64,000 nucleotides of DNA from Clostridia bacterium (GCA_017503005.1 JAFVTW010000007.1:1-64000); one strand, 5' to 3'; positions 28,676 through 38,144 are shown, counted from the first letter of the stretch. A program made the numbers and translations. The notes: generated by a model from the sequence alone, not told the origin.

Positions 28676-28824
28676 AAAGAGATAACAATCTTTTAAAGAA
28701 AAATATATAATTATCATTTATAGAAAGATTGATATCATATGCAGGGTTTTTATTTAAGATAATAAAAAAATAATGAGATAATAATATGAGAAGATAAAAA
28801 ATTAAAATAATTTTAAATTAAAAA
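28676..28824. other. AT-rich spacer after the CDF gene
   Basis: No gene, terminator or recognised motif. A weak imperfect inverted pairing (GATAACAATCTTTT / AAAGATTGATATC) lies just after the CDF stop. Confidence 0.4.
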
Positions 28825-28876
28825 TTAAAAAATTTCATATGTTCTTATTTCGAGTAAATATTCTTTTGCTCCACCA
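28825..28876 (+). pseudogene. Decayed tRNA gene remnant (upstream block plus 3' end)
   Basis: A 17-base exact copy of the tRNA-Lys upstream block, TTAAAAAATTTCATATG (28825-28841, also at 27325-27341), is followed after a short gap by TTCGAGT (T-loop, 28849-28855) and CTCCACCA (3' end). The D and anticodon arms are missing. As in the intact copy, the next bases are CACATTA. Confidence 0.6.
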
Positions 28877-28883
28877 CACATTA

Positions 28884-28908
28884 AATCAGCACTTAGCTGA
28901 TTTTTTTA
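28884..28908 (+). terminator. Terminator after the tRNA remnant
   Basis: ATCAGC / GCTGAT stem with a 5-base loop and T7. Confidence 0.8.
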
Positions 28909-28979
28909 TTTTCTTTTATGACAAACATACAAATAATGTGATATATTAAAAATACAAAACAAAAATAGGAACATTAAAT

Positions 28980-29363
28980 ATGACAAATAATCTAAAATCA
29001 ATTTCGATATTCTTAGGTAATCCTTTTAAGGGTATCAAAAAATTACTGATAACTATAGAAGAAAACCAAATAACTATAAAAGATAATTGTCCACACAAAA
29101 TATACACTTCCCCACTAGAAAACGAATACATAGACAAATTCCTAGAAGGACTAAATGATTTAAACATACAAAACTGGAACACAAATTATATAACTACCGA
29201 AAAGGTTTTAGATCCAGATAGTTGGACTATTACACTTAATTACCAAGACTCATCACAAAAAGAATATCATGGGGTAAATCTATATCCCGACAACTGGAAC
29301 AACTTAAAAGATTTTATTTCACAATATTCAAATATATTTCAAGAAGAAGCCTATGAAGAATAA
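28980..29363 (+). CDS. Hypothetical protein
   Basis: 127 residues, soluble and mostly beta. The end (WTITLNYQDSS, YHGVNLYPDNWNNLKDFI) has the WxLxxxYxDG...GxNxYPxNW pattern seen in several small uncharacterised Firmicute proteins; no named family is assigned. The ribosome site is weak (AGGAA). Single gene that ends in a terminator shared with pdp. Confidence 0.7.
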   Translation: MTNNLKSISIFLGNPFKGIKKLLITIEENQITIKDNCPHKIYTSPLENEYIDKFLEGLNDLNIQNWNTNYITTEKVLDPDSWTITLNYQDSSQKEYHGVNLYPDNWNNLKDFISQYSNIFQEEAYEE

Positions 29364-29393
29364 AAAAGAGTACAAAATTTGTACTCTTTTTTT
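29363..29393. terminator. Bidirectional terminator
   Basis: AAAAAGAGTACAAA / TTTGTACTCTTTTT palindrome between two convergent genes. Confidence 0.9.
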
Positions 29394-29395
29394 AT

Positions 29396-30706
29396 TTATC
29401 TAACTATTTTATTAATTAATTTTGTTTTAACTGACTTTTTGGTAGAAGAAATTGTAAATGCACCATATATCATCTTAATAATTTCATCTAAATTTTTCTT
29501 GTCATTGTAATGAATATTTACCAAATCTGTATCAGTAGTAACATCATCGTTAAGTGCAACTTTCATATCAATACCTACTTCATGCAAAATAGGTTCGCCT
29601 TTCTTAATTCTACCACCACCTAACAGTTTGCAAGCCTCGCCTAACATTTCACCATTGATAGCAACAATTTTACCATTATTCTCTGCTTTAAGCACTTTAG
29701 TATGAGCAGCCTTTTTCAATAGCGACAAATCGGAAATAATTTCTTCGTTACCATCTTGATTTTTAACAATTTCTTTTAACTTATTTAATGCACTACCAGA
29801 GCTAATACTATTTAATACTTTTTCCTTAGCTACAGCATCAGAATAGCCATATGCAAGCTTTAAAATCTCCACACAAATAGCTATTACAACTTCACTCAGC
29901 CTGTTTTGAGCACCATTCAAAACCTCTACAGCATCTCTAATTTCTAAAGTACAGCCTATACCATTACCCAAAGGTTGTTCCATACTGGTAATGATAGCAC
30001 ACATCTTTCTACCTGCATTTTTACCGATTTTAACCATAGCTTTTGCCAAAGTTGTAGCATCTTTTGCAGTCTTCATAAATGCACCTTCGCCAAACTTAAC
30101 ATCAAGCAAGATAATATCTGCACCACTAGCAAGTTTTTTACTCATAATAGATGATGCGATTAGTGGAATACTTTGAACTGTATCTGTTACATCTCTAAGT
30201 GCATACAATTTTTTATCTGCTACAGCCACATCTTGAGTTTGAGCCATAATACTAGCTCCAACCTTTTTTACACCATCGATAAACTTCTTTTCACTAATTT
30301 CTGTATTGAAACCATCAATAGCCTCCAACTTGTCAATAGTTCCACCTGTAAAGCCCAAACTGCGACCACTCATTTTAACCATTTTTAAACCTAAATCAGC
30401 CAAAATAGGTACAAGTGCAATAGTGGTTGTATCACTAATACCACCTGTTGAATGTTTGTCAGCCTTTATACCTTCAATTTTGGACAAATCCATCATTTTG
30501 CCACTATTAGCCATCTCAATAGTAAGCTTGGTTGTTTCTGCCTCAGTCATACCATTGATAGTAATGGCCATAAGCAATGCAGCTAATTCATAATCTTGAA
30601 ATTCATTTTTTGCTACACCCTTTATCCAAAATTCAATTTCTTCATTTGTTAATTCTTTTTTTAATCTTTTCTTACTAATTAATTGTTGAATAGTCAATTT
30701 AGTCAC
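29396..30706 (-). CDS. pdp: Pyrimidine-nucleoside phosphorylase
   Basis: 436 residues. The phosphate-binding and catalytic segments DKHSTGGISDTTT (about 84-96), KMSGRSLGFTGGTIDKLEAI and DVKFGEGAFMKT identify the thymidine/pyrimidine phosphorylase family. It splits uridine, thymidine or deoxyuridine with phosphate. The longest start is GTG at 30706; a TTG at 30697 with AGGGTG ahead fits family N-termini as well. It is last in deoD-deoB-pdp. Confidence 0.95.
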   Translation of the reverse strand: MTKLTIQQLISKKRLKKELTNEEIEFWIKGVAKNEFQDYELAALLMAITINGMTEAETTKLTIEMANSGKMMDLSKIEGIKADKHSTGGISDTTTIALVPILADLGLKMVKMSGRSLGFTGGTIDKLEAIDGFNTEISEKKFIDGVKKVGASIMAQTQDVAVADKKLYALRDVTDTVQSIPLIASSIMSKKLASGADIILLDVKFGEGAFMKTAKDATTLAKAMVKIGKNAGRKMCAIITSMEQPLGNGIGCTLEIRDAVEVLNGAQNRLSEVVIAICVEILKLAYGYSDAVAKEKVLNSISSGSALNKLKEIVKNQDGNEEIISDLSLLKKAAHTKVLKAENNGKIVAINGEMLGEACKLLGGGRIKKGEPILHEVGIDMKVALNDDVTTDTDLVNIHYNDKKNLDEIIKMIYGAFTISSTKKSVKTKLINKIVR

Positions 30707-30720
30707 CCTTTCTTATTGTT

Positions 30721-31878
30721 TTAAAATAGTTTAGTACCTTTAACATCTTTAGCTTCTACACCAAAGTTGTCCAAAATAGTTCTAGCAATACTATCAAATC
30801 CCAAAACTGTACCCATATTCACATTTGATTTTAGATTTTTTGCATATGCCAACATAGGAACAAACTCTCTACTATGATCTGTACTAGGTGTAATAGGATC
30901 ACAACCATGATCAGCACTAATTATAACCAAATCATCGTCTCTCATATTTGCTAAAAACTCGCCTAGTTGAACATCAAACTCTGTAACAGCATCAGCATAA
31001 CCATCAGCATTGTTTCTATGTCCAAATTTAGCATCAAAATCTACCAAATTTACAAAACACAAGCCTTCAAAGTCTTGTTTCAATAAATCTATAGTAATTT
31101 CCATTCCGTTTTGATTGCTAACTGTTCTATGTCCTTCATCTACACCATATCCAGCAAAAATATCCGAAATTTTACCTACAGAAATTACTTTTTTGCCACT
31201 TTCTTGTAGATAATTTAGCATAGTCTTTTTTGGTGGCTTCAAAGAATAGTCATGCCTGTTTGAGGTACGAACAAAGTCAGGATATTCACCCACAAAAGGT
31301 CTAGCTATAACTCTACCTACTGCATAATCTCCAGTTAGTAATTCTCTAGCTTGTTCACAATACTTGTATAATTCTTGTACAGGAATCAGTTCTTCGTGAG
31401 CCGCTATTTGAAATACACTATCAGCACTAGTATATACTAGCAACTTACCTGTTTTCAAATGCTCCCTACCATAATCTACCAACAATTCTGTACCAGAATA
31501 TGGTTTGTTTACTAGATATCCTCTACCCCAAGCTTTTTCCATTTTGTCCATAAGTTCTTTGGGAAATCCATCAGGGAAAGTAGGCATACTGTGTTCTGAT
31601 ACCAAACCTGCTATCTCCCAGTGACCTGTAGTTGTGTCTTTGCCTGCAGATTTTTCTTGAATTCTACAATATACACCCATAGGGCTATCTTGTTTTGGAC
31701 CAAAATCAACACCATCAATATTGAATAGTCCTAATTTGGTCAAGTTTGGAGCATTAAGTTTACCTGTAAGATAGCACGATTTTAGAGTATTGCTACCCTC
31801 ATCGCCAAATTTATCAGAATCAGGCAATTCGCCACAACCGAAGCTATCCATAATAATCAAAAATACTCTTTTATACAT
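30721..31878 (-). CDS. deoB: Phosphopentomutase
   Basis: 385 residues of the alkaline-phosphatase superfamily. Metal sites: IIMDSFGCGELPD at the N-terminus, KDTTTGHWEIAG (the phosphorylated Thr region, about 77-88) and VIISADHGCDPITPSTDHSRE near the C-terminus. It interconverts (deoxy)ribose-1- and 5-phosphate, linking the phosphorylases to deoC. It overlaps deoD by 8 bases. Confidence 0.97.
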   Translation of the reverse strand: MYKRVFLIIMDSFGCGELPDSDKFGDEGSNTLKSCYLTGKLNAPNLTKLGLFNIDGVDFGPKQDSPMGVYCRIQEKSAGKDTTTGHWEIAGLVSEHSMPTFPDGFPKELMDKMEKAWGRGYLVNKPYSGTELLVDYGREHLKTGKLLVYTSADSVFQIAAHEELIPVQELYKYCEQARELLTGDYAVGRVIARPFVGEYPDFVRTSNRHDYSLKPPKKTMLNYLQESGKKVISVGKISDIFAGYGVDEGHRTVSNQNGMEITIDLLKQDFEGLCFVNLVDFDAKFGHRNNADGYADAVTEFDVQLGEFLANMRDDDLVIISADHGCDPITPSTDHSREFVPMLAYAKNLKSNVNMGTVLGFDSIARTILDNFGVEAKDVKGTKLF

Positions 31879-32590
31879 TTAAAGCAACCTCCAAAGCAAG
31901 CTCAATCATATGGTTGTAACCTTGAGCTCTCTCATCACTGCTAGCTTTAGCACCTGTAACAATGTTGTCAGATACTGTACAAATAGCCACAGCTTTTTTA
32001 TTAAGTCTTTGAGCATTAAGATACAATGCTGCACACTCCATCTCAACACCATATAGCCCATTTTCTCTAGCAATACCTAACTCGTCTTCTACAGCATAAA
32101 ATGTGTCTGAACATAGTGTACCACCTACATGGTATTTTCTACCTAATTTGTTAGCATTTGCAACTGCTAAATCAACTAAATCTTTGGTAGCATCTACATA
32201 ACCACGGCCGTGCTCAATAAAGAAATTGCCATAGTTAGTATTTGTATATGTTGCTTCACTAATAATAATGTCTCTTAATTCTACATCTTCTCTAAATGAA
32301 CCTATAGAACCAACTCTAATAATTGCTTCTACTCCGTAGAAAGCAAAAAGCTCATAAGAATAAATACCAATAGTAGGATTACCCATACCAGAAGCCATTA
32401 CAGAAACTTCTTTACCCTTATATGTGCCAGTATAACCTTGCACACCTCTTACATTGTTTACAAGTCTAGCATTTTCCAAAAAGTTATCAGCAATAAATTT
32501 AGCTCTAATAGGGTCGCCAGGCATTAAAACAACCTTAGCAAAATCTCCATAAGCTGCTGAATTGTGTGGTGTTGGTGTATTGTTTTTCAT
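31871..32590 (-). CDS. deoD: Purine-nucleoside phosphorylase (DeoD type)
   Basis: 239 residues. Hexameric PNP features: VVLMPGDPIRAKFIADNF, VSVMASGMGNPTIGIY, the active-site GVEMECAALY (about 180) and CTVSDNIVTG. It releases purine bases with phosphate. First gene of deoD-deoB-pdp, with AGGAGTGA before the ATG. Confidence 0.96.
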   Translation of the reverse strand: MKNNTPTPHNSAAYGDFAKVVLMPGDPIRAKFIADNFLENARLVNNVRGVQGYTGTYKGKEVSVMASGMGNPTIGIYSYELFAFYGVEAIIRVGSIGSFREDVELRDIIISEATYTNTNYGNFFIEHGRGYVDATKDLVDLAVANANKLGRKYHVGGTLCSDTFYAVEDELGIARENGLYGVEMECAALYLNAQRLNKKAVAICTVSDNIVTGAKASSDERAQGYNHMIELALEVALNV

Positions 32591-32826
32591 TTTTCATCAC
32601 TCCTAAAATAAAATAGTAATTATGTAACACAACATAATTTAAAAATAAATAAAAATAAATTTTATTTATACACAATAAATATAACAAATTTTATAAAAAT
32701 CTCAAACCAAAATACCACAATGCAAAAACTTTTTAAAATAGCACCCCTACCCATATTATCCTTCAAAATATTTTACAAAACACAAACATAAACATATAAT
32801 TATAAAAAAATTATGGAAGACAAAAT

Positions 32827-33282
32827 ATGATAAAACAAATAATCAACAAAGAAGAAAAACAATCCATCACAAAAACAATCTTAGAAGAATTAATCGATTG
32901 GTTCGAAGACGAAACTGGTAGAAATAATTATATAAACAACTGCATAGACAAACCTATGTTTGTGAATGTAGACAACAAAAAAATAACTGGATTTTTGATA
33001 TTGAATGAGACCAGCAAACACACTGTAGAATTGTGGGTAATGGGTGTAACATTAGACAACCAAAAACAAGGTGTGGGCTCTAAGCTACTAACCTATTCGA
33101 CACAGTGGGCAAAAGAAAATGGATACGAATTTATACAAGTAAAAACAGTAAAATTTGGTATATATCCTGAGTACGATATTACAAACAAATTTTATATTAA
33201 AAATGGTTTTAAAGAGCTAGAATGTATAGAAGAAATCTGGGGCAAAGAAAACCCATGTATGATATATATAAAAGCACTGTAG
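32827..33282 (+). CDS. GNAT-family N-acetyltransferase
   Basis: 151 residues. The acetyl-CoA loop VTLDNQKQGVGSKLLTYSTQWA (the Q/RxxGxG/A motif) and the C-terminal FYIKNGFKELEC are GNAT hallmarks. Substrate unknown. Alone between divergent and convergent genes. Confidence 0.88.
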   Translation: MIKQIINKEEKQSITKTILEELIDWFEDETGRNNYINNCIDKPMFVNVDNKKITGFLILNETSKHTVELWVMGVTLDNQKQGVGSKLLTYSTQWAKENGYEFIQVKTVKFGIYPEYDITNKFYIKNGFKELECIEEIWGKENPCMIYIKAL

Positions 33283-33293
33283 GCCCAAAAAAC

Positions 33294-33318
33294 AAAAACA
33301 CCATACATTGGTGTTTTT
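33294..33318. terminator. Terminator after the GNAT gene
   Basis: AAAAACACC / GGTGTTTTT stem with a 7-base loop. Confidence 0.85.
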
Positions 33319-33380
33319 TATTTTTTAACTATACATATTATTCCCTATATTTAGGAATATTTACAACTATTGCACAGTAG

Positions 33381-33391
33381 TTTGCATAGTA
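33381..33391 (+). repeat. Dispersed intergenic repeat core, copy D
   Basis: TTTGCATAGTA directly abutting the stop of the WYL gene; a near-copy (TTGCACAGTA) lies 11 bases before it. Confidence 0.45.
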
Positions 33392-34384
33392 CTAATTGTT
33401 GTAGTTATTTAATGCTTGTTGCAACATATTTTTTATTCTTTCCCTAGTGTCAGTGGGTGTAATCAAAACTATAGATTTGCTATACTGCATACACCAGTAA
33501 ACAAGCGACTCTTCGTTGGCATGAATAGTTGCAAACAACTCATCATCTACAGTATAAAAAGATGCATTTGAACCAAACCATTCATTTACATAATTTGCCA
33601 CATAATCATCTAAAATTTTAATTTTGGCAACTATACTTTTACCACCAAACATATATACATTTTCGTTTACATATTTTGCAATGTCTATACCGTTTTCGAA
33701 ACCTTTAACCTGTGTTATAGGTTTGACTGCATTGTCTACAATCTCAATGTTTGTAATCAAATCTAATTTGTAATTTGCTATCTCATCAAAGTAGTCATAA
33801 TTACATACCAAGTAATATTTGCCTTGATTGTTTATCATAAAATATGGATTTACCACATATGACTTACTACTCTTTCTTTTGTTTTTTTCTGGATTGAAAT
33901 AGTATCTATTGTAATTAAAACGAATTTGTTTTCCTTCACTAATTGCCTGCTCAATCACTTCAATATTGTAAAACAATTGTTTGTTTGCAGACCTATTTAT
34001 CTCATCAGCCTTATACACATAATTGTGTTTTTTGCGATTGTACACACTCAAAAAAGATTGAAGTTTGCTTGACAATTCCTTTGCATGCTTACTACTAACT
34101 GACCTACTAGAAAATACAGCATCGGTCAAAAATACCACCTCGCTAGGTTCTAATTCCCTACTTGCCAGATAGCAACCATTTGAGCTTTTTACAATATCGT
34201 ATCCATAATCAATAAGACTATCAATATTTGCACTAATTGACTTTCTTTCGCACTCCATACCATATAGCGAATAAAGTTTTTTTGCAATATCTGCTTGTGT
34301 AAGAAGATGATTCTCATCACTATATGTTTTTAAAATATTAAGGATATACAAAATAGAAAGTTTTTTGTTGTTTGGTTGAGACAT
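33392..34384 (-). CDS. WYL-domain helix-turn-helix transcriptional regulator
   Basis: 330 residues from the ATG at 34384 (AAGGTGA upstream). The N-terminal winged helix (SILYILNILKTYSDENHLLTQ, ADIAKKLYSLYGMECERKSI) is followed by a WYL domain (IRFNYNRYYF, then VNPYFMINNQGKYYLVCNYD) and a WCX-like C-terminus. WYL proteins bind nucleic acid or nucleotide ligands and often control defence or DNA-damage genes. Two small unknown genes lie directly upstream on the same strand. Confidence 0.9.
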   Translation of the reverse strand: MSQPNNKKLSILYILNILKTYSDENHLLTQADIAKKLYSLYGMECERKSISANIDSLIDYGYDIVKSSNGCYLASRELEPSEVVFLTDAVFSSRSVSSKHAKELSSKLQSFLSVYNRKKHNYVYKADEINRSANKQLFYNIEVIEQAISEGKQIRFNYNRYYFNPEKNKRKSSKSYVVNPYFMINNQGKYYLVCNYDYFDEIANYKLDLITNIEIVDNAVKPITQVKGFENGIDIAKYVNENVYMFGGKSIVAKIKILDDYVANYVNEWFGSNASFYTVDDELFATIHANEESLVYWCMQYSKSIVLITPTDTRERIKNMLQQALNNYNN

Positions 34385-34473
34385 AATATCACCTTTATAC
34401 ACAATATTTATTTCTATATATTATTTTAACACCACACAACAAAAAATTAAAACATTTAATCAACTAAATTATA

Positions 34474-34818
34474 TTAACCCAAAAGATTCTTTAGCTTGTC
34501 TACAACTTCACACCAATATTCATCTTGAGTAATTAAAGAAAAGTTTTCTATAACCTTATTGCTAACATATTGCATTATTAGAACATTTAAAATAATACTC
34601 CTCATACCATTATGAATATAATATGAAAAATCTTCATCAAGCTCTTCTTTGGTTTTATCTACAGACTTCTTGCTAGATGGCGAGATTGTTTGATCCACTA
34701 ACTCCAAAAATTCTTTATCTTTTTTTAGATAATTTAACAAAACCGACATTTTGGGATTGTTTAGATTTAGAGAACACTCTATCGCACTATAAAAATCAAA
34801 AAACTCATTTTTACTCAT
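34474..34818 (-). CDS. Hypothetical small helical protein
   Basis: 114 residues, all helical by composition, with an N-terminal DFYSAIECSLNLNNPKMSVLLNYL segment and Cys near each end. No family recognised. AGGTGTGTT precedes the ATG. It follows the FtsK-gamma-like gene by 10 bases and is probably in one unit with it. Confidence 0.6.
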   Translation of the reverse strand: MSKNEFFDFYSAIECSLNLNNPKMSVLLNYLKKDKEFLELVDQTISPSSKKSVDKTKEELDEDFSYYIHNGMRSIILNVLIMQYVSNKVIENFSLITQDEYWCEVVDKLKNLLG

Positions 34819-34828
34819 AACACACCTA

Positions 34829-35059
34829 TTAATTTAAAAAACACTTGGTTCCAAATGCAGAACAAGCTTCCATACTGCAATTAAAAGCATATCTATAGTC
34901 AACACTTACAACCAACTTATTATCTATCAGTTCTTTTAGAAAACTTTTTGCTTTAGGATATCCATAACCCAAATTTCTTTGTATAGTAGAAATGCTTACA
35001 TACTCATTTCTATACATTTCCATAAAATTGATATATTGATCTTCTTTTTGATTACACAT
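34829..35059 (-). CDS. Small winged-helix protein resembling the FtsK/SpoIIIE gamma domain
   Basis: 76 residues. The segment VSISTIQRNLGYGYPKAKSF, then LKELIDNKLV, follows the FtsK gamma pattern (SxSxLQRxxxIGYNRAxxLxDxMExxGIV), but stands alone without a translocase. The C-terminus has two Cys (CSMEAC) and a third in TKCFLN. A good AGAGAGGTAAG site precedes the ATG. Probably a DNA-binding protein; target unknown. Confidence 0.65.
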   Translation of the reverse strand: MCNQKEDQYINFMEMYRNEYVSISTIQRNLGYGYPKAKSFLKELIDNKLVVSVDYRYAFNCSMEACSAFGTKCFLN

Positions 35060-35218
35060 AACACTTACCTCTCTTCTTTTGTTACCACAATTATATCAAT
35101 ATAAATGTACCAAAAATTGTACATCAAAAGTTTTTTGAAGAAAATAAAAAACCTTTACACAAATTTATATATATATTAAAATTAGTTATATTAATCATTA
35201 TAAATATATGGAGCTACA

Positions 35219-35899
35219 ATGATAAAAGCAATAATTTTTGATTTTGATGGTACACTTACACACCTACAAGAAAACACATGGAAAAAAATATGGAAAGATT
35301 TAGGATACGACACTACTAGTGAAGATAGTGCATACAAAACTCAAATGCGAGATTACCTAAACAACACAATTTCTTATCAAGACTGGTGTGACCAAACCTG
35401 TATATACTATAAAAAAAGTAAATTTAGTCTACAACACCTAAAAGATATAGCAAAAACTGTTGTATTTATAGACGGATTTGAAGACTTTATAGATACCCTA
35501 AAAAAAGAAAATATAAGTTTACACATTGTAAGTGGAAACTTTGTAGAGCTAATAACTTCAGCTTTGGGCGAAAAAGCAAAATACTTTGATTCCATAAATG
35601 CAAACACCCTTGTATTTGATAATGAAGGAATTATTAGTCAAATAATAGGCACAAAATACGATTACGAAGGTAAAGCAAAATTTATAGAAGAATATTGTTC
35701 AAAATATAACATATTACCTAGTGAAATATGTTTTGTGGGTAATGGTGACAACGACCAGTGGGCTCACCTATCCGGCTGCAAAACAATTTGCATAAACCCA
35801 GACACCGACACTTCATCAAACAAAACCATGTGGCATATTTGCCTAGACAAAATAGACAATATTAACGACCTATTACCATACATTATTGATAAAAAATAA
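35219..35899 (+). CDS. HAD-superfamily phosphatase (first tandem copy)
   Basis: 226 residues. HAD motif I FDFDGTLT (about 7-14), motif II HIVSGNF, and motif III/IV with FVGNGDNDQWAHLSGCKTI place it with the IB (SerB/MtnX-like) group. The C1 cap is helical. The true substrate is unknown. GGAG precedes the ATG. Its product is about half identical to the next gene, and a block near motif IV is almost identical even in DNA. Confidence 0.85.
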   Translation: MIKAIIFDFDGTLTHLQENTWKKIWKDLGYDTTSEDSAYKTQMRDYLNNTISYQDWCDQTCIYYKKSKFSLQHLKDIAKTVVFIDGFEDFIDTLKKENISLHIVSGNFVELITSALGEKAKYFDSINANTLVFDNEGIISQIIGTKYDYEGKAKFIEEYCSKYNILPSEICFVGNGDNDQWAHLSGCKTICINPDTDTSSNKTMWHICLDKIDNINDLLPYIIDKK

Positions 35900-35902
35900 A
35901 CA

Positions 35903-35933
35903 AAAGAAACTCTAGTAAAATAGAGTTTCTTTT
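35903..35933 (+). terminator. Terminator after the first HAD gene
   Basis: AAAGAAACTCTA / TAGAGTTTCTTT stem with a 7-base loop. Confidence 0.85.
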
Positions 35934-36049
35934 TAGTTGAATTTACAAAAAATTTTTAAAATATACACAATTTAGGTATTGTGAATAAAAAGACAATATG
36001 ATATAATTTATATTAACAAAAAGCTTATCTTTTTGATGGAGGTGGTAAC

Positions 36050-36994
36050 ATGCCAGCAATTATGTTTGATTTTGATGGTACAATAACTGCAAAATGCCAA
36101 AATGTTTGGGCAGAAGTTTGGAAAAGTTTGGGATTTGATACAAGCAAAGAATCTCGTTATTTTGAGCTGTTCAAAAACTTCCTAGATGGCAAAATCAATC
36201 ATACAGAATGGTGTACACTAACCGGAGAAGAATGGGCAAAGAAAGGCTTGACCAGAGACAAATTCTACGAGATTGTGAAAAGCATAGACATTCAACCAAT
36301 CATGGGTGCAAAAGAAGCTTTCAAAATGCTAAAATCTAGAGGATATGAAATCCATATAATTAGTGGAAACTTTGATACAGTAATTGATGAGTTTTTAACT
36401 AGAAACGGATTAAGAGAATATATAGACAGTATAAATGCCAACAAAATTGTTTTTGATAAAGATGGCAATTACAGAGCTATTATTGATACAGACTATGACT
36501 TTGAAGGAAAAGCAAGATTTATCAATGAATTCAAAGAAAAAACTGGTATGAGTCCATACAATATCTGCTTTGTGGGTAATGGTGACAACGACGAATGGGC
36601 TCACCTATCTGGTTGCAAAACAATATGTATAAACCCAAAAGGTACAGACCATACTGATAGAACAAAATGGCATCACGGCATAGAAAAAGTATACAATCTA
36701 CAACAAATAATACCATATGTAATGCTTATGGAGCCTAAACTACCTGCAGTTAAAGCAAGCCCTGCAAACATAATGGTAAGACCAAGTTACGAAATTGTAG
36801 AAAAACCAGTATATGCCCTAGCACCTATCAAAGAAAAACCACTTACCTTAAAAGAAAAAATGGAAGTGGCAATCAAAAAGAAACAAGAAGTAGCTACTAG
36901 AAAAAAACAAGAAATCGTAACAAAAAAGAAAAATGAAGTAGCACTAAAACCAAAACACGAAATAATTAAAATAAATACAGATAGAACAAAATAA
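36050..36994 (+). CDS. HAD-superfamily phosphatase (second copy) with Lys-rich tail
   Basis: 314 residues. Residues 1-225 repeat the first HAD gene (FDFDGTIT, HIISGNF, CFVGNGDNDEWAHLSGCKTI). Residues 226-314 are an added tail rich in Lys with short repeats (KKKQEVATRKKQEIV), likely disordered and nucleic-acid or surface binding. A perfect GGAGGTGG site lies 5 bases before the ATG. Substrate unknown. Confidence 0.85.
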   Translation: MPAIMFDFDGTITAKCQNVWAEVWKSLGFDTSKESRYFELFKNFLDGKINHTEWCTLTGEEWAKKGLTRDKFYEIVKSIDIQPIMGAKEAFKMLKSRGYEIHIISGNFDTVIDEFLTRNGLREYIDSINANKIVFDKDGNYRAIIDTDYDFEGKARFINEFKEKTGMSPYNICFVGNGDNDEWAHLSGCKTICINPKGTDHTDRTKWHHGIEKVYNLQQIIPYVMLMEPKLPAVKASPANIMVRPSYEIVEKPVYALAPIKEKPLTLKEKMEVAIKKKQEVATRKKQEIVTKKKNEVALKPKHEIIKINTDRTK

Positions 36995-36995
36995 A

Positions 36996-37027
36996 TCAAA
37001 GAGCACTAATAATTAGTGCTCTTTTTG
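36996..37027 (+). terminator. Terminator after the second HAD gene
   Basis: AAAGAGCACTAAT / ATTAGTGCTCTTT stem plus T-run. Confidence 0.9.
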
Positions 37028-37081
37028 TTTTAAGAATCCATAAATTTTGGTATAATCAAAAAAAAATATGGAGAATAAAAA

Positions 37082-38140
37082 ATGGTTGAAATAAAAGAAG
37101 CTGTCGAATTATTAAACGACAACGGCGAACTAAATTGCCCTGGTTTTAGTAAAACAATGGTACAAAAATATGATAGAAGCAAAATTAAAGCATCTGGATT
37201 CAAAATCAAAGAATGGGACTATTATCTAATTCATAACGACAAATATGCTATAGCACTTACAATAGCAGACAACTCATACATGGGTATGCTATCTGCTTCT
37301 GTAATTAGATTTGAAGAACCTACAGAAAAAACCACATCTATAATCACACTATTCCCTTTTGGCAAACTAAACACAGATTTAAACACAAAAGAAAAACTAA
37401 ATATGCCTACAAATTCTGCTGTAGGAGATATAGCTGTAAAACATAAAAATTGTGATATAAGATTTATTCACGACGGAAAAACAAGAAAATTATACTGTCA
37501 CATGCCAAACTTTGACAATGGAACACCTGTAACTATAGATTTAACCCTAAGCGAAGAACCTAAAGAAAGTATGGTTATCGCCACACCTTTCGACAAAAAC
37601 AAAAAAGCATTTTACTTCAACCAAAAAATCGTAGGTTTCAAAGCTGAAGGTACAGTTATTGTAGGCGAAGAAGAAATTAAGTTCAATAAAAAGAATTCAC
37701 TAGCACTATTAGACTGGGGTCGTGGTGTATGGACATACAAAAACACCTGGTACTGGGGTGCTGGTATGCAAAATATAGATGGTAAATTGTTTGGATTTAA
37801 TATCGGCTATGGATTCGGCAATACCGAAAAAGCAACCGAAAACATGCTATTCTATGATGGTGTAGCACACAAACTAGAAGATGTAACATTCAATATACCT
37901 ACTCTAGATGGTAAAGACGACTTTATGTCCCCTTGGACATTTACTTCTAGCGACAAAAGATTTGAAATGGAATTTACACCTATTATCGATAGACACAGCG
38001 ATACTAACCTTCTGGTTCTAAGAAGCAATCAACATCAAGTTTTTGGATACTTTAATGGTTATGCAACATTAGACAATGGAACAAAGATAGAAATCAAAAA
38101 TCTGCTTGGTTTTGCAGAAAAAGTATATAATAAATGGTAA
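37082..38140 (+). CDS. DUF2804 family protein
   Basis: 352 residues, beta-rich. The segments LLDWGRGVWTYKNTWYWGAG and GFNIGYGFGN are the DUF2804 core; NGELNCPGFSK near the N-terminus also fits. Function unknown; the fold suggests a lipocalin-like or glycan/lipid-binding beta barrel. No signal peptide, so cytosolic. GGAG precedes the ATG. Confidence 0.88.
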   Translation: MVEIKEAVELLNDNGELNCPGFSKTMVQKYDRSKIKASGFKIKEWDYYLIHNDKYAIALTIADNSYMGMLSASVIRFEEPTEKTTSIITLFPFGKLNTDLNTKEKLNMPTNSAVGDIAVKHKNCDIRFIHDGKTRKLYCHMPNFDNGTPVTIDLTLSEEPKESMVIATPFDKNKKAFYFNQKIVGFKAEGTVIVGEEEIKFNKKNSLALLDWGRGVWTYKNTWYWGAGMQNIDGKLFGFNIGYGFGNTEKATENMLFYDGVAHKLEDVTFNIPTLDGKDDFMSPWTFTSSDKRFEMEFTPIIDRHSDTNLLVLRSNQHQVFGYFNGYATLDNGTKIEIKNLLGFAEKVYNKW

Positions 38141-38144
38141 TAAA

